Below are positions 8,686-17,558 of a stretch of 64,000 nt of DNA, in pieces (the first letter of the stretch is position 1; each line of letters starts with the position of its first letter). Made by a program: the position numbers and the translations under genes. The DNA is from an archaeon (lineage in GTDB: Archaea > Thermoproteota > Thermoprotei_A > Marsarchaeales > Marsarchaeaceae). The stretch covers positions 1-64,000 of the forward strand of contig JAJYZJ010000005.1 in NCBI GenBank assembly GCA_021800035.1. Direction: 5' to 3'. The notes beneath the pieces were generated by a model. It was not told where the DNA came from. It saw only the letters and a list, made by a program, of their open reading frames with translations, and made no database searches.

Positions 8686-9504
8686 TGTTGCCAGCTTGAT
8701 TGGATTCGATGGGCGCGCAAAACTTCCTGATTGAGCACCCCACCTCCCTATTCCTCCATGACTGAAGGCCGGAGCTTGCGGGGAGCGCGGCTGCCAAACT
8801 TCCAATCGCAGGGTGTGCGACAGCGCCGGCAGAAGCAAGCGTAAAACTCATCGCTTTCATCGATTCTCCCTCGGGTTTTATACCAAGGAATACCACAACT
8901 CTATCTCCCGCGCTCTTACCAACCAGCGCCCCAAGAACAGCGGAATCCGCCATTTCTCCCAGCTCAGCCTCGATGTCTACGACCGGCTTCGCCGCGTGAT
9001 TTTGTGGCAGACACATCCGGTGCTCCAGTATAGCCAGTGGGAGAGAGCAGAGCGCAAATACCGCACTCTCTCTGTTGGTCATGGCGCCAAGTATAGAGTT
9101 CGAAGAAACCAGAGCACTACAGCACCTAAGCCACGTGCTCGCGCCGTTTTGGTACGACACCAATTTGGCAAGGCGTACACGATCTGGAAAGTCGTTACCC
9201 CCCTTCTTCGCATAGACGCTCACGGTCTTCAACTGAAACTCCACGAACGCATCGCCCAGTCGGGATTCTGAATATCGTTCAACATCCATCGCCACCGGGT
9301 TGATGTGCAGTGGGGGTGGCCGACTTTGCTCGCTTCTCTGCAAGGTCCGCGAGGAAGTCTCCCCCAGCATCCCCCCCGGTTTTGTAGTTCAGACCTAGAA
9401 TCCACGCTGGGGTGCGACCCATAAGCCAATGAGCGCGATGGATATTCCCTAGCGTCACCAATACTCCACAATTTTAGAAATCGCTTCTCAGCAATCACGC
9501 TCAA
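8686..9504. other. Decayed or non-coding region next to the tnpB remnant
   Basis: No gene here that I trust. The minus strand has an open frame from about 9370 to 8612 whose middle part (about 9300-8740) has protein-like composition, with hydrophobic stretches such as SNSILGAMTNRES and LGALVGKSAGDRVVVFLGIKPEG. Its C-terminus runs into the tnpB remnant in another frame. Other minus-strand frames at 9229-9504 could hold its missing N-terminus after a frameshift. This looks more like an old gene broken by insertion than an intact one. I could not name the family. Confidence 0.25.
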
Positions 9505-9610
9505 GCATCCTTTGCTGCTCAGGAGTAAGCTCCAAGTCTCTTATCTCAAGAAGTTCGACCGAACCACTAAGGTCGTTCGATAGGAGTTTCTTCTGAACTG
9601 AAGCGGCGTC

Positions 9611-9620
9611 AATGTTATAT
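9611..9620 (+). promoter_or_regulatory. Probable TATA box of the GNAT gene
   Basis: AATGTTATAT, ending 31 nt before the TTG start at 9651, which leaves a leader of roughly 10 nt. Spacing agrees with the other predicted boxes in this window. Confidence 0.4.
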
Positions 9621-9650
9621 GCACAACTACTTTAGTTTGCCAGATCAGAA

Positions 9651-10133
9651 TTGAGAGTGTCCGAGGCGAACGCAGAGGACTTGGCTGGCTATTTTCAGCT
9701 CCTTTCGGAACAGGGCTCGGACGTAACTAATCTACGCAAGCTCGGATTGCCGGTCACCCTGAGGGATTACGAGGAAAAGAAAACTAACCTTCCGACCTGG
9801 CTGCACATCCTAGTGGCCTTGGAGGGAAAAGAGGTAATAGGCGCATCCACATTGACGGGAGCCCAGAACCTCAAACTGGAAGACGCGGCGATAATTGCTG
9901 ATTTGAGGGTCGCTTCAGGGCTTAGACGGTCGGGCGTGGGATCAGAACTCATGAGAGCCACGTTGGACCATGCCAAGGCGCATGGGATAGTCCGAGCCGT
10001 TGCAATAGTAAGCGAGATGAATATCGCTGGAGTCAGGCTGTTCCAGAAGTTCGGTTTCAAGGCATATGGTGTACTCAAAGATTTCTATGATGAAGGGGAG
10101 AATGCAATCAATTTTGAAAGGTACCTGGCGTGA
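9651..10133 (+). CDS. GNAT-family N-acetyltransferase
   Basis: 160 aa protein with the acetyl-CoA binding signature of the GNAT fold: beta strand IIADLRVASGLRRSGVGSELMRATLDHAK, in which the R/Q-x-x-G-x-G/A element is LRRSGVGS, followed by FQKFGFKAYG near the C-terminus. It transfers an acetyl group from acetyl-CoA to an amine; the acceptor (protein, antibiotic, small molecule) is unknown. Start is TTG 9651 or GTG 9657; the predicted TATA box supports either. It stands alone, followed by the Hjc-like gene on the same strand. Confidence 0.8.
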   Translation: MRVSEANAEDLAGYFQLLSEQGSDVTNLRKLGLPVTLRDYEEKKTNLPTWLHILVALEGKEVIGASTLTGAQNLKLEDAAIIADLRVASGLRRSGVGSELMRATLDHAKAHGIVRAVAIVSEMNIAGVRLFQKFGFKAYGVLKDFYDEGENAINFERYLA

Positions 10134-10239
10134 GAAGCAATGTGCTCGACTTCGGGGTTAAAGCTGAACTCTGAAACGTCACCACGTGTTCCGAATTTGA
10201 GAGGCCGCCCAAACCGGCCCTATATCGGGCTGATGCAAA

Positions 10240-10617
10240 CTGCCAAATAGAAACTATCGTAAGGGTCGGGCGCGAGAATACAGGGTTAAAGCCAAGCTGC
10301 TCAAATCCGGTGCACTCTGGGTCGTGAGAAGTTACGCGTCAAAAGGATTGTTTGACCTCACCGCAGTGTTCCCTGACAGGGTTAGCCTGATTCAGGTGAA
10401 AAAGTCATACATATCTACCGAAGAAAGACATGAGTTAGAGGAATTTGCGAAACGCCTCAAAAGTAAGTTCATCAGCGTAGAGCTCTGGAGTTCAGCGAAC
10501 GGCCGGTTCGAGATTGAGAAATTGTCAGCGGATGCTAAAACGAGTGTGGGGAAGGGTAATCTTGGCAAAAGGAAAAGACGAGATGCACATCATGCGCCTA
10601 AGAAAGGGCATTTCTAG
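10240..10617 (+). CDS. hjc: Hjc-like Holliday junction resolvase / PD-(D/E)xK nuclease
   Basis: Small archaeal nuclease-fold protein. The frame shows KGRAREYRVKAKLL, then VVRSYASKGLFDLTAV, then VSLIQVKKS. This follows the order of the Hjc active site: N-terminal Glu, Asp of FDL, and (E/Q)xK, here QVK with Gln in place of the usual Glu. The first standard start, GTG 10324, lies inside the nuclease fold and would remove the first helix and its Glu. The frame is open back to TGA 10231 with no ATG/GTG/TTG, and CTG 10240 is the best candidate giving a 125-aa protein. Function by family: cutting of four-way DNA junctions. Start is uncertain. Confidence 0.7.
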   Translation: MPNRNYRKGRAREYRVKAKLLKSGALWVVRSYASKGLFDLTAVFPDRVSLIQVKKSYISTEERHELEEFAKRLKSKFISVELWSSANGRFEIEKLSADAKTSVGKGNLGKRKRRDAHHAPKKGHF

Positions 10618-10696
10618 AAGAATTGTTGAGCCCGGACCACCCGAGCACGTTAAGTGCTTGTACTACACTTTCCTAGCTCGTGGGGGAGAGCATTGA
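10562..10696 (+). CDS. Possible small basic protein between the nuclease and the glycosylase
   Basis: 44 codons from TTG 10562, overlapping the end of the Hjc-like gene in another frame and ending at TGA 10694-10696, which overlaps the TTG start of the glycosylase by 3 nt. The predicted peptide is Arg/Lys rich at its start and has no known motif. Only the start-stop overlap with the next gene argues for it. It may be chance. Confidence 0.22.
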   Translation: MAKGKDEMHIMRLRKGISRRIVEPGPPEHVKCLYYTFLARGGEH

Positions 10697-11598
10697 ACAG
10701 TTCGGAATACCCGCTCGAGAGACAATTCGACCTTGCATCGACACTGATTTCAGCGCAAGCTTTTCAGTGGCGCGAATTCAATGGTATTTGGGTCGGCGCC
10801 GTCGCTGACACGGTCGTGGCAATCCGTCAGACTCCAAGCTCAATCATAGTCGAAGACTACTGCGCTGATAACTGGAGCCCCCAAGAATATTTTCGCATGA
10901 AGGACAATCTGGAAGACATCAACCAAGATATCAGAAACGACCCATTAATTGACACTCTACTGGCCGCAAAAGCCGACATCGCACTAACCTCTCAGGACCC
11001 CTGGCAATGCACACTCATGTTCCTGTGCTCGACCAATAACAACGCAAAGCGGATTTCGAATATGGTGCTCAGCCTAAACAGAATGTTCGGAGTTGCGGTA
11101 GAAACGCCATACGGTCAGATTTACAAATTTCCTTCTCCTCGTTCGCTTTCTTCAGCATCAGTGCATCAACTGGAAACCTGTGGTTTGGGTTACAGAGCAA
11201 AATTTGTGAGAGATTTTGCGTCGATAGTATACCAAGGTGCCCTAGACTTTAAGGACCTGAAGAAGGCTAATTACAAAGATGCGGTTGCCCAGCTTGTGGA
11301 ATTGCCCGGGATTGGACCCAAGGTCGCAGACTGTATTTCACTTCTTTCGCTCGACAAGCTCGAAGCCTTCCCGATGGATATCTGGATTCGGCGCGTCGTC
11401 TCAAGAAGGTATTACCGCCTGTTAGAAAAGTCAGATGTAAGACGCTTGCTCGACGAAAGTAAAACAGTCAGCCCTCAACTTTACCGGCGCGTTACGTTGG
11501 CAATGCGTAGTCATTTTGGCAGATTTGCTGGGTATGCGCAAAATACTCTCTATTACAATGCCAAAAGACTTGTGAGCGAAAGAACTATTGCAGCCTGA
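10693..11598 (+). CDS. ogg: 8-oxoguanine DNA glycosylase (OGG1-type, HhH-GPD)
   Basis: Base excision repair enzyme removing oxidised guanine. The N-terminal domain has the OGG-type SAQAFQWREFNGIWVG; the central part has DPWQCTLMFLCSTNNNAKRI; the helix-hairpin-helix is VELPGIGPKVADCISL, where the Lys of GPKVADC is the family's catalytic Lys, followed by the essential Asp in FPMDIWIRR. 301 aa from TTG 10693, a normal length. I prefer this start because GGGGGAG lies 4 nt upstream; GTG 10654 would add 13 residues. Likely acts with the Hjc-like nuclease next to it in DNA repair. It overlaps or abuts the SPOUT gene downstream. Confidence 0.88.
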   Translation: MNSSEYPLERQFDLASTLISAQAFQWREFNGIWVGAVADTVVAIRQTPSSIIVEDYCADNWSPQEYFRMKDNLEDINQDIRNDPLIDTLLAAKADIALTSQDPWQCTLMFLCSTNNNAKRISNMVLSLNRMFGVAVETPYGQIYKFPSPRSLSSASVHQLETCGLGYRAKFVRDFASIVYQGALDFKDLKKANYKDAVAQLVELPGIGPKVADCISLLSLDKLEAFPMDIWIRRVVSRRYYRLLEKSDVRRLLDESKTVSPQLYRRVTLAMRSHFGRFAGYAQNTLYYNAKRLVSERTIAA

Positions 11599-11674
11599 CA
11601 AACCCCTTAGCACACTCTATCCAAGTGGAACTGAGCCGGCAGATAGCGAGAAAGCTCTATTGCCCGCACAACAT

Positions 11675-12481
11675 ATGATCCCGCTCTCCAAGACCGTCTG
11701 CGTCATCCCGCTTTCTTCGGTCTGGTTCGGCGCTCACCTCAGAGAGAAAACGCTTCGGGTGGCCAGCATTCTCCGCACCTGTGGCATCTTCAGAATCCCT
11801 ACGCTCTACTTGCTCGATGATATAGGAGAACGTGCGACTCGAGACGAAGTCAAAGAAATTGCAGATTACCTGCTGCTACCACCTTATCTGAAAAAACACA
11901 TCAAGCTCAGTGATACACTGAGGTACGTTGGCATTGCGCCACCCATTAAGACGCCTTTGCACCAAGTAAAATTTGATAGTGAACCAGCCTTAGGAGAAGT
12001 GCGAGCGGGTATTGTTGTTTCAGCAGATTCCAATCGGACGCTTGTGGACGTAGGTCTACGCGATTATTGCGAACTCACAGGCGCGGACCAAATCAGAGCT
12101 GGTACTCGCGTCATCGTTCAAGTCATTAGTCCAAAATCGCATTCAAACCATCGTCCCAGAGCCAAAATAATTACGACGCCAAGAGGGATGTATCTGGGAA
12201 CGGAGTTAAGGATGGTTCCGACCAATGACCTCTCATGGGTTGACCCCAATTGGTACAAAGTGGAACTAACGCGGCATGGCTCGGGGCACTGGTCAGAACT
12301 GCCAAGAAACGAGAACAGGTGGATCGCGATTTTTGTAGGAAATCAGAGAGACGATCCTTCCGCGATATGCTCGGTAAGCTTCGACAAGCGCGTTTGCCTG
12401 ATGCATTATCAAGGCGTGGAAACAATTCGATCTGAGGAAGCAATCTTTATTGCGCTGTCCCAGCTTTCCGGGTTGAACTAG
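11675..12481 (+). CDS. SPOUT-type RNA methyltransferase of the archaeal COG2106 family
   Basis: Predicted S-adenosylmethionine-dependent RNA methyltransferase with a knotted SPOUT fold and an inserted OB-like RNA-binding domain. Recognisable family features are LREKTLRVASILRTCGIFRI, PPYLKKHIKLSDTLRYVGIAPP, and the C-terminal EEAIFIALSQLSGLN. ATG 11675 gives 268 aa, the usual length and a usual N-terminus; the frame is open upstream to TTG/ATG-type starts at 11588, which would overlap the glycosylase by 11 nt. The rRNA target is not predictable from this sequence. Part of a same-strand run from 10240. Confidence 0.82.
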   Translation: MIPLSKTVCVIPLSSVWFGAHLREKTLRVASILRTCGIFRIPTLYLLDDIGERATRDEVKEIADYLLLPPYLKKHIKLSDTLRYVGIAPPIKTPLHQVKFDSEPALGEVRAGIVVSADSNRTLVDVGLRDYCELTGADQIRAGTRVIVQVISPKSHSNHRPRAKIITTPRGMYLGTELRMVPTNDLSWVDPNWYKVELTRHGSGHWSELPRNENRWIAIFVGNQRDDPSAICSVSFDKRVCLMHYQGVETIRSEEAIFIALSQLSGLN

Positions 12482-12744
12482 TTGGACGTGCCGCCCTGCC
12501 ACACTTCCTCCACTCTTGAGGAAGAGAGGCTCGCAAGGGATCAACCAATAATCTTTGCGCCACATCAAGGTCCGCGCCGCAGGCAATACGCAATTAAGAT
12601 CAGCGACTCCCAGAATATTTATGCGCTGCCATGCAAGAATAATCCGTTGCTAGCCTCACGTTGCTCCGTAAGCATGTTTCTCAATCATTGCGACAGTACG
12701 AGACCTAGAGAATCTGGTTTGCACTATGATTATTCCCTAAAAAT

Positions 12745-14484
12745 TTGTCGGAGGATTTTATAGAATTGGATCGGTTGAGGATGTTTGCATACCTGTTTAT
12801 TGTTATCTTGTACCTGGCTGCAGTCGGACTCGTAGCGGAGGCAAATGTAGTCGCAGGAATTATTTTTGCGTTCATTGTCCCTGCGGCCTACATAGGCCTA
12901 CGCCTCTCAAGAAGTAGAGGCTTGAAACTCAGGATTCCAATTATTGCTACAGGAGAGGGAGTATCTACAGCATTCAGGACGAATGCTCCTGAAAGAGAAA
13001 TAGGTGCAATCCTGCAGGTAGCTGAAGAGATCGGTGTTAAGGCCACAGCAACCTACAAAAAAGGAGAATACGGAGGAACCGCCTATGATGTCGTTCTGGC
13101 CAAGGACACAATAAGAGGAAAGGGCGACGCAAAGAAGGAACTATCCTTCGCATCCCAGAGTGTGGTTTCCATACTTGTTTCAAAAGGGTACTCTGTGATT
13201 CCGCTAGCGAGAAGAGACGTTATTTCTGGCAAGTCTGAAGGAGAAAGGTCAATTGTTGCTCGAGAAGGATACCCCATGTGCATCATCTACCCACCCGATA
13301 ATTTCGATGCTGCAATGGCAGAGTCGTTGAGGTCACGGGGAGTCAAAGCATTCATTTCGGACAACCAAACAAATGAATTGGCCTACCTTGGAATTTGTGA
13401 AAAGGCGGGGCAAAAGCCCGCTGTGTTCAGCTTCTCCCAGAATTTTGGAGTGAAGCTGTTTGCCGACAAATCTTCCTATGGCTTCTTGGCTGACGTGGCA
13501 AAAGTCTGCTACCAGATGGGTCCGGAAGCCACGACATTCCTCTCTTCTGTTCTTGCAAAGGCAAAAGAGAGCGACACAAGCCTCGACCCATTCGCACTTC
13601 GCAATATTCTTCAGGCGGAGCTCAATTCAGAAAAGTATTCCGGTGCGCTTAGGGATAGAGTTCTTGTCTTCGCAGAGAGCCTCGTAACTGATGGGACCTG
13701 GAGGGGACTTGTTGCCGAACCGCGTGTCGACCTGTCGGCTATCCTCTCCCGTGATATATTGGTGGACATAAGCTCCGTATCTACTGAATCCGCTCGTATG
13801 TTTGTGGCATACGTGGTCGCCGACTGGTTTGAGAGACTCGGCTGCGTTGCACTGGTTGACGGCGAGATGTTTGCGGATGATGTGCTGCATCGCATGCTAA
13901 TCGACGTTCGGGTGAACCAGAAGTTGTGCATTCTTTTGGCCTCACGCCGTTTCGCAAAATCATTTGTGAGAGAAGCCGAAACGATAGTGATGATAAAACC
14001 CGACCAAGCCTTCTATAGATCACTTTACGATTACTTTCCAAAAGAACAGGTCTCAGAAATCCGCAACAAGAGTCCAGAAGGTATCAGGGCGCTCAAACCC
14101 AGCAGCCTTGAAGAATTTGCCCTGTCAGTCCAAGGAGAAAGCGCAAGTGCCGAGGACTATCGCAAAAGACTTTCCGAAACTTCACCCACTTTAGAAGTTC
14201 CTGAACTATCGAAATCCTACCTTGCGGTAGTGTTCGACCGGCAGAGTCTCAAGGCGGTCGTGGCCACCATGAAATACATACAGGGTTACGGGACAGTTGA
14301 ACTGGAGAGCGCAATACAAGCTCTTGATCTCGGACAAAAATCACAGGAGGTATTCTCCAAATTGGTGCGACTGGGCTACGTACGCAAGTTTGTAAAGGCC
14401 GGGATTTCGTTCTGTGAACTAACAGAAAAAGGGGAAGAGGAACTGCAGTCCACTCAGGTTTTATCCAAACAAGGCTCTGCCTAA
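12745..14484 (+). CDS. Large membrane-anchored protein, possible degenerate HerA/VirD4-like ATPase
   Basis: 579 aa. Two hydrophobic helices at about residues 13-55 anchor it; the rest is cytoplasmic. I do not recognise a named family. The middle part reads like the distal half of a HerA/FtsK-type P-loop ATPase: strand DILVDISSV (about 338-346), helix, strand CVALVDGEMFAD (about 368-379, place of Walker B), strand LCILLASRRF (about 394-403), strand ETIVMIK. No Walker A lysine motif is visible, so nucleotide hydrolysis is doubtful. The last 90 residues look like a winged helix. Start could be TTG 12745 or ATG 12781. The fold comparison is my inference. Confidence 0.8.
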   Translation: MSEDFIELDRLRMFAYLFIVILYLAAVGLVAEANVVAGIIFAFIVPAAYIGLRLSRSRGLKLRIPIIATGEGVSTAFRTNAPEREIGAILQVAEEIGVKATATYKKGEYGGTAYDVVLAKDTIRGKGDAKKELSFASQSVVSILVSKGYSVIPLARRDVISGKSEGERSIVAREGYPMCIIYPPDNFDAAMAESLRSRGVKAFISDNQTNELAYLGICEKAGQKPAVFSFSQNFGVKLFADKSSYGFLADVAKVCYQMGPEATTFLSSVLAKAKESDTSLDPFALRNILQAELNSEKYSGALRDRVLVFAESLVTDGTWRGLVAEPRVDLSAILSRDILVDISSVSTESARMFVAYVVADWFERLGCVALVDGEMFADDVLHRMLIDVRVNQKLCILLASRRFAKSFVREAETIVMIKPDQAFYRSLYDYFPKEQVSEIRNKSPEGIRALKPSSLEEFALSVQGESASAEDYRKRLSETSPTLEVPELSKSYLAVVFDRQSLKAVVATMKYIQGYGTVELESAIQALDLGQKSQEVFSKLVRLGYVRKFVKAGISFCELTEKGEEELQSTQVLSKQGSA

Positions 14485-14702
14485 TATCTTGCTGGACGAG
14501 TCACCGCTGAAAGAATGCCAAGCAGTCCAATCGACAGGATCATCCCAATCGAACCTGCAAGGAACCACGAGGATGTCAGCAGCGCAAAGATATTGGGGTA
14601 GAACGCTGAAAAGTAACCCGCTGCCAAGAAGACTGCTAGTCCTGCAGCGTAACCAAGAGCTGCGAAGAAGACCAGAACCATTCCTCTCTGCATGATATGC
14701 AC
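14481..14702 (-). CDS. Small two-helix membrane protein
   Basis: 73 aa with two clear hydrophobic helices (about residues 8-30 and 40-66) and a short polar C-terminus TRPARY. No known motif. It converges on the membrane protein gene at 12745-14484 and overlaps its end by 4 nt. Alternative ATG at 14693 would remove three residues. Function unknown; the hydrophobic pattern argues that it is a real protein. Confidence 0.55.
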   Translation of the reverse strand: MHIMQRGMVLVFFAALGYAAGLAVFLAAGYFSAFYPNIFALLTSSWFLAGSIGMILSIGLLGILSAVTRPARY

Positions 14703-14896
14703 CGGAGGTATACTCCGCCCAAACGATTTAGCGCCCGTGCAGAAATTACTTTCAGCAGAAAACGAAGGGATTTGCGCGCAGCCATCTCATGAGCTGGAGT
14801 TCCCTGCTAGCCTTTTGAACGCGAGGCATTCCGAAAGTATTCCTCGACTTCACAGGTCGGGTGTCTACTTTCCGCGAAATTTTGTAACTTCCGTTT

Positions 14897-15757
14897 CTAA
14901 GCAAATTTCCGCAGGAGTTTCTTGTACGACTCTAGGTTCTTTTCCGGACTAATGTCCTGCAGGGCCATCGGTTCGGACCCCGGGAGCAGGACATTCCGCT
15001 CAAACGAGGCGCCTTCCCCCCTGTAGAGCAAACCAGTAGGAATCCTTCCAGACACAATGGTTTCGAGGATATGCTGGAACGACTTTGATCTATTAGTATT
15101 GTCGAAATCTGGGTCTGCGTTGAGATCCACGACCGCTTTCCTCCACTCTGCGTAAGTGTCGTTGTACGTGACACATGGACTAAGAACGTCCAAGAAAGCG
15201 AATCCTTTGCCTTGAGACTCGTGCTCTATTGCCTCCTTAATCAATCGCACAAGCTGGGTCTGGTTGCCCGAAAAACCTCTCGCGACGAAAGTCGAAGAGC
15301 GAAGCGACAGTGCCATGAGCACTGGCTCAAATGGTATCTCCTTTGTGCCTTCAAAACCTATCTGCGCCGTGGGCGAAGGTTGACCCTTGGTCAAGCCATA
15401 GGTGCCGTTATTCATCACCAGGTAAACTATACTCGGATTTCGTCTTAAGGCATGCAGGAAGTGGTTTCCACCTATTGCGTATCCGTCGCCGTCCCCTCCA
15501 GCAGCAATAACGGTCAGACGTGGATTGGCAAGCTTGACTGCCGTCGCCGTTGTAAGCAACCTCCCGTGGAGGGAGTGGTAGCCGTAGACTTGAATATCAT
15601 TATGGATATGTCCAGAGCAACCGATTCCTCCCACGATGATTGTGTCCTTGGGCGGAATCCTTAGTTCCGCAAGAGCCTTCTTAAGTGCTGCCAGAACTCC
15701 AAAGTCACCACAACCCGGACACCATATTGGCGTGGCTACGGGGAATGTCTCAGGCAT
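14897..15757 (-). CDS. 2-oxoacid:ferredoxin oxidoreductase, beta subunit (copy 2)
   Basis: TPP-binding subunit of a second ferredoxin-linked 2-oxoacid oxidoreductase. Motifs: PIWCPGCGDFGVL (cluster Cys), GGDGDGYAIGGNHFLHA and VMNNGTYGLTKGQPSPTA (TPP/Mg), and DVLSPCVTYND. I use ATG 15757, which gives 286 aa, the length of copy 1, and an 8-nt overlap with the alpha gene as in copy 1; the longer frame to 15841 would run deep into that gene. Sequence around the TPP site differs clearly from copy 1 (TSEKGQ against TAQIGFEGT), so the two probably have different substrates. Confidence 0.92.
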   Translation of the reverse strand: MPETFPVATPIWCPGCGDFGVLAALKKALAELRIPPKDTIIVGGIGCSGHIHNDIQVYGYHSLHGRLLTTATAVKLANPRLTVIAAGGDGDGYAIGGNHFLHALRRNPSIVYLVMNNGTYGLTKGQPSPTAQIGFEGTKEIPFEPVLMALSLRSSTFVARGFSGNQTQLVRLIKEAIEHESQGKGFAFLDVLSPCVTYNDTYAEWRKAVVDLNADPDFDNTNRSKSFQHILETIVSGRIPTGLLYRGEGASFERNVLLPGSEPMALQDISPEKNLESYKKLLRKFA

Positions 15758-17558
15758 TTCGCGAATTGCCTCCAGTCTTTGGCCCCAATTCTTCAAGCAC
15801 CCTTTGGGCAATTTCGCTGGGCCTGAAACTGTGCCCATCAAACCGGTTTATTCCAAATATCTTATTCGCGAACCCCACTTCTCTTCTTATGAGCCCTGCC
15901 AACTGCCCTGAAAGGTTGCACTCGACGACGAATGCCGTGTCTACGCTGTCCAGAAACTGAACCAGTTCGTCTTCGTGTAGAGGATGCAATGAACGCACTA
16001 GCAGAAACTTTGTGGGCACATTTTTCGTGGCAAGGATGTCCATGGCCTCTAGGATCGGGCCCACGTTCGACCCAAACGAAACGAATCCTATTTTCGCGTC
16101 CGGGCTGCCGTAGAACCTGCCTCGAGGCATCTCGGTCTTCGCAAGTTCCGCCTTCAGCATTCGCTTGCGCATCATCTTTTCTCGGTTTTCTGTATTAACG
16201 GATACCATCCCCCACTCGTTGTGTTCATTGCCAGTGATCTGCGAGAAGCCACCTGACATCCCGGGTATAGTTCGCCTTGAAACGCCGTCGGAAGAAAACT
16301 CATACCTCTTATACACAGGTAATGAATCGAGCTCAGTCTGGGAAAGCAGCTTCCCACGCTCTACGCGTACCTTGCTCAGATCAAATGGGGGTACTGACTG
16401 CGAGTTCTGAGCCAGCGCCTGATCAATCAGAATGAAAACAGGCATCTGATACTTCTCTGCAAGGTTTAGAGCATCGACCGTGAGATAGAAACAGTCGGTC
16501 ACATCGGCTGGCGCTATCACTAGACGTGGAAAGTCGCCATGGCCAGCAAAAACTACGTGATTGAGGTCAGATTGCTCATGCTTCGTTGGCATGCCGGTGC
16601 TAGGTCCCGAACGCTGGACGTCGACTATCACTACCGGGATTTCGGCTTCGGCGGCTTGACCCAATCCCTCAGTCATAAGGTCTTGACCGGGTCCCGACGT
16701 GGCCGTCATGGATCGCACACCTGCAACAGCAGCGCCGATTGCCATGTTTATAGCCGAAATCTCGTCTTCTGCCTGAACTGCCGCCCCCCCAAACTTCGGG
16801 AGATTGACACTTAGGTAATCAAGAACTTCGCTCGCCGGAGTTATCGGGTAGCCCGCATAGAATCTTCCTCCACCCACGATGAAGCCGATGCCGATGGCTT
16901 CATCGCCCACAACCTGAAGGCTGTCATTCTCAGCGCCCTCCGGCATTGAGTAATGAGCCGCAACCCCAATCTCGTCCGCGAGCCGGAATCCAATCTGCAG
17001 CGCGGCCATGTTGCCCTCAAGGACCTCGCCACCCTTACGCTGGTAGCGCTCCTTCACTACTCGTTCCACAAGCTCCTGCTTCAGGCCGAGCGCGCGAGAG
17101 AGTATCGCGAAACTGATTGTGTTTTTAAGAAGCGTCTTCTTTAGTTGAGTGCCCGCCAAGTCTGAAAGCTTGGATTGATAGACCTGAACGCGGGGAGGCA
17201 GCTGCTTTTTAAGCGGACCCCTTGAGGAGTCAAAGATTACAACACCGTCCGCCTCTAACAGCGGAGAGCCGACCTCAACGGCTTCCTCGTCGAATGCGAC
17301 GAGCGCGTCCAGCGCATCTCCGGAGCACAGCACCCTATTCACAGACCCTCTCAGAACACCGTCCGCATGTCCACCCCGAATTCTGGAGAGAACATTACGC
17401 GCGTCGTAGGTGTGCAGCCCAATCAGCTTAAGGCACCTGGCCAGAAGACTGATTACTGTTAATGTACCGTCCCCTCCCTGTCCCCCAACCATCACCCTAA
17501 TCTCGTTAACCCTTTTCGGCTGAATCGGCCTTGTTTCTCTCTCTAACGTGGTTGTCAA
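15750..17558 (-). CDS. 2-oxoacid:ferredoxin oxidoreductase, fused gamma-alpha subunit (copy 2)
   Basis: 602 aa. Gamma domain at about residues 18-195, opening IRVMVGGQGGDGTLT, with SRIRGGHADGVLRG; alpha domain from about 215, with YAGYPITPASEVLDYL and GPSTGMPTKHEQSDLNHV. The YPITPAS form is close to the canonical motif, unlike copy 1. It would make acyl-CoA and reduced ferredoxin from a 2-oxoacid. TTG start at 17558, divergent from the FrhB-NuoI fusion 381 nt away, which could be the acceptor side of the same ferredoxin pool. Two-gene operon with its beta subunit. Confidence 0.92.
   Translation of the reverse strand: MTTTLERETRPIQPKRVNEIRVMVGGQGGDGTLTVISLLARCLKLIGLHTYDARNVLSRIRGGHADGVLRGSVNRVLCSGDALDALVAFDEEAVEVGSPLLEADGVVIFDSSRGPLKKQLPPRVQVYQSKLSDLAGTQLKKTLLKNTISFAILSRALGLKQELVERVVKERYQRKGGEVLEGNMAALQIGFRLADEIGVAAHYSMPEGAENDSLQVVGDEAIGIGFIVGGGRFYAGYPITPASEVLDYLSVNLPKFGGAAVQAEDEISAINMAIGAAVAGVRSMTATSGPGQDLMTEGLGQAAEAEIPVVIVDVQRSGPSTGMPTKHEQSDLNHVVFAGHGDFPRLVIAPADVTDCFYLTVDALNLAEKYQMPVFILIDQALAQNSQSVPPFDLSKVRVERGKLLSQTELDSLPVYKRYEFSSDGVSRRTIPGMSGGFSQITGNEHNEWGMVSVNTENREKMMRKRMLKAELAKTEMPRGRFYGSPDAKIGFVSFGSNVGPILEAMDILATKNVPTKFLLVRSLHPLHEDELVQFLDSVDTAFVVECNLSGQLAGLIRREVGFANKIFGINRFDGHSFRPSEIAQRVLEELGPKTGGNSRNA

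Noticed and set aside
8813-9271. 152-codon plus-strand frame in the decayed region
   Set aside because: Very rich in Arg, Ser and Tyr and probably the complement of an old minus-strand gene.
12482-12763. 93-codon frame after the SPOUT gene
   Set aside because: Random-looking composition with many Cys, Pro and Arg, and it runs into the start of the next gene.
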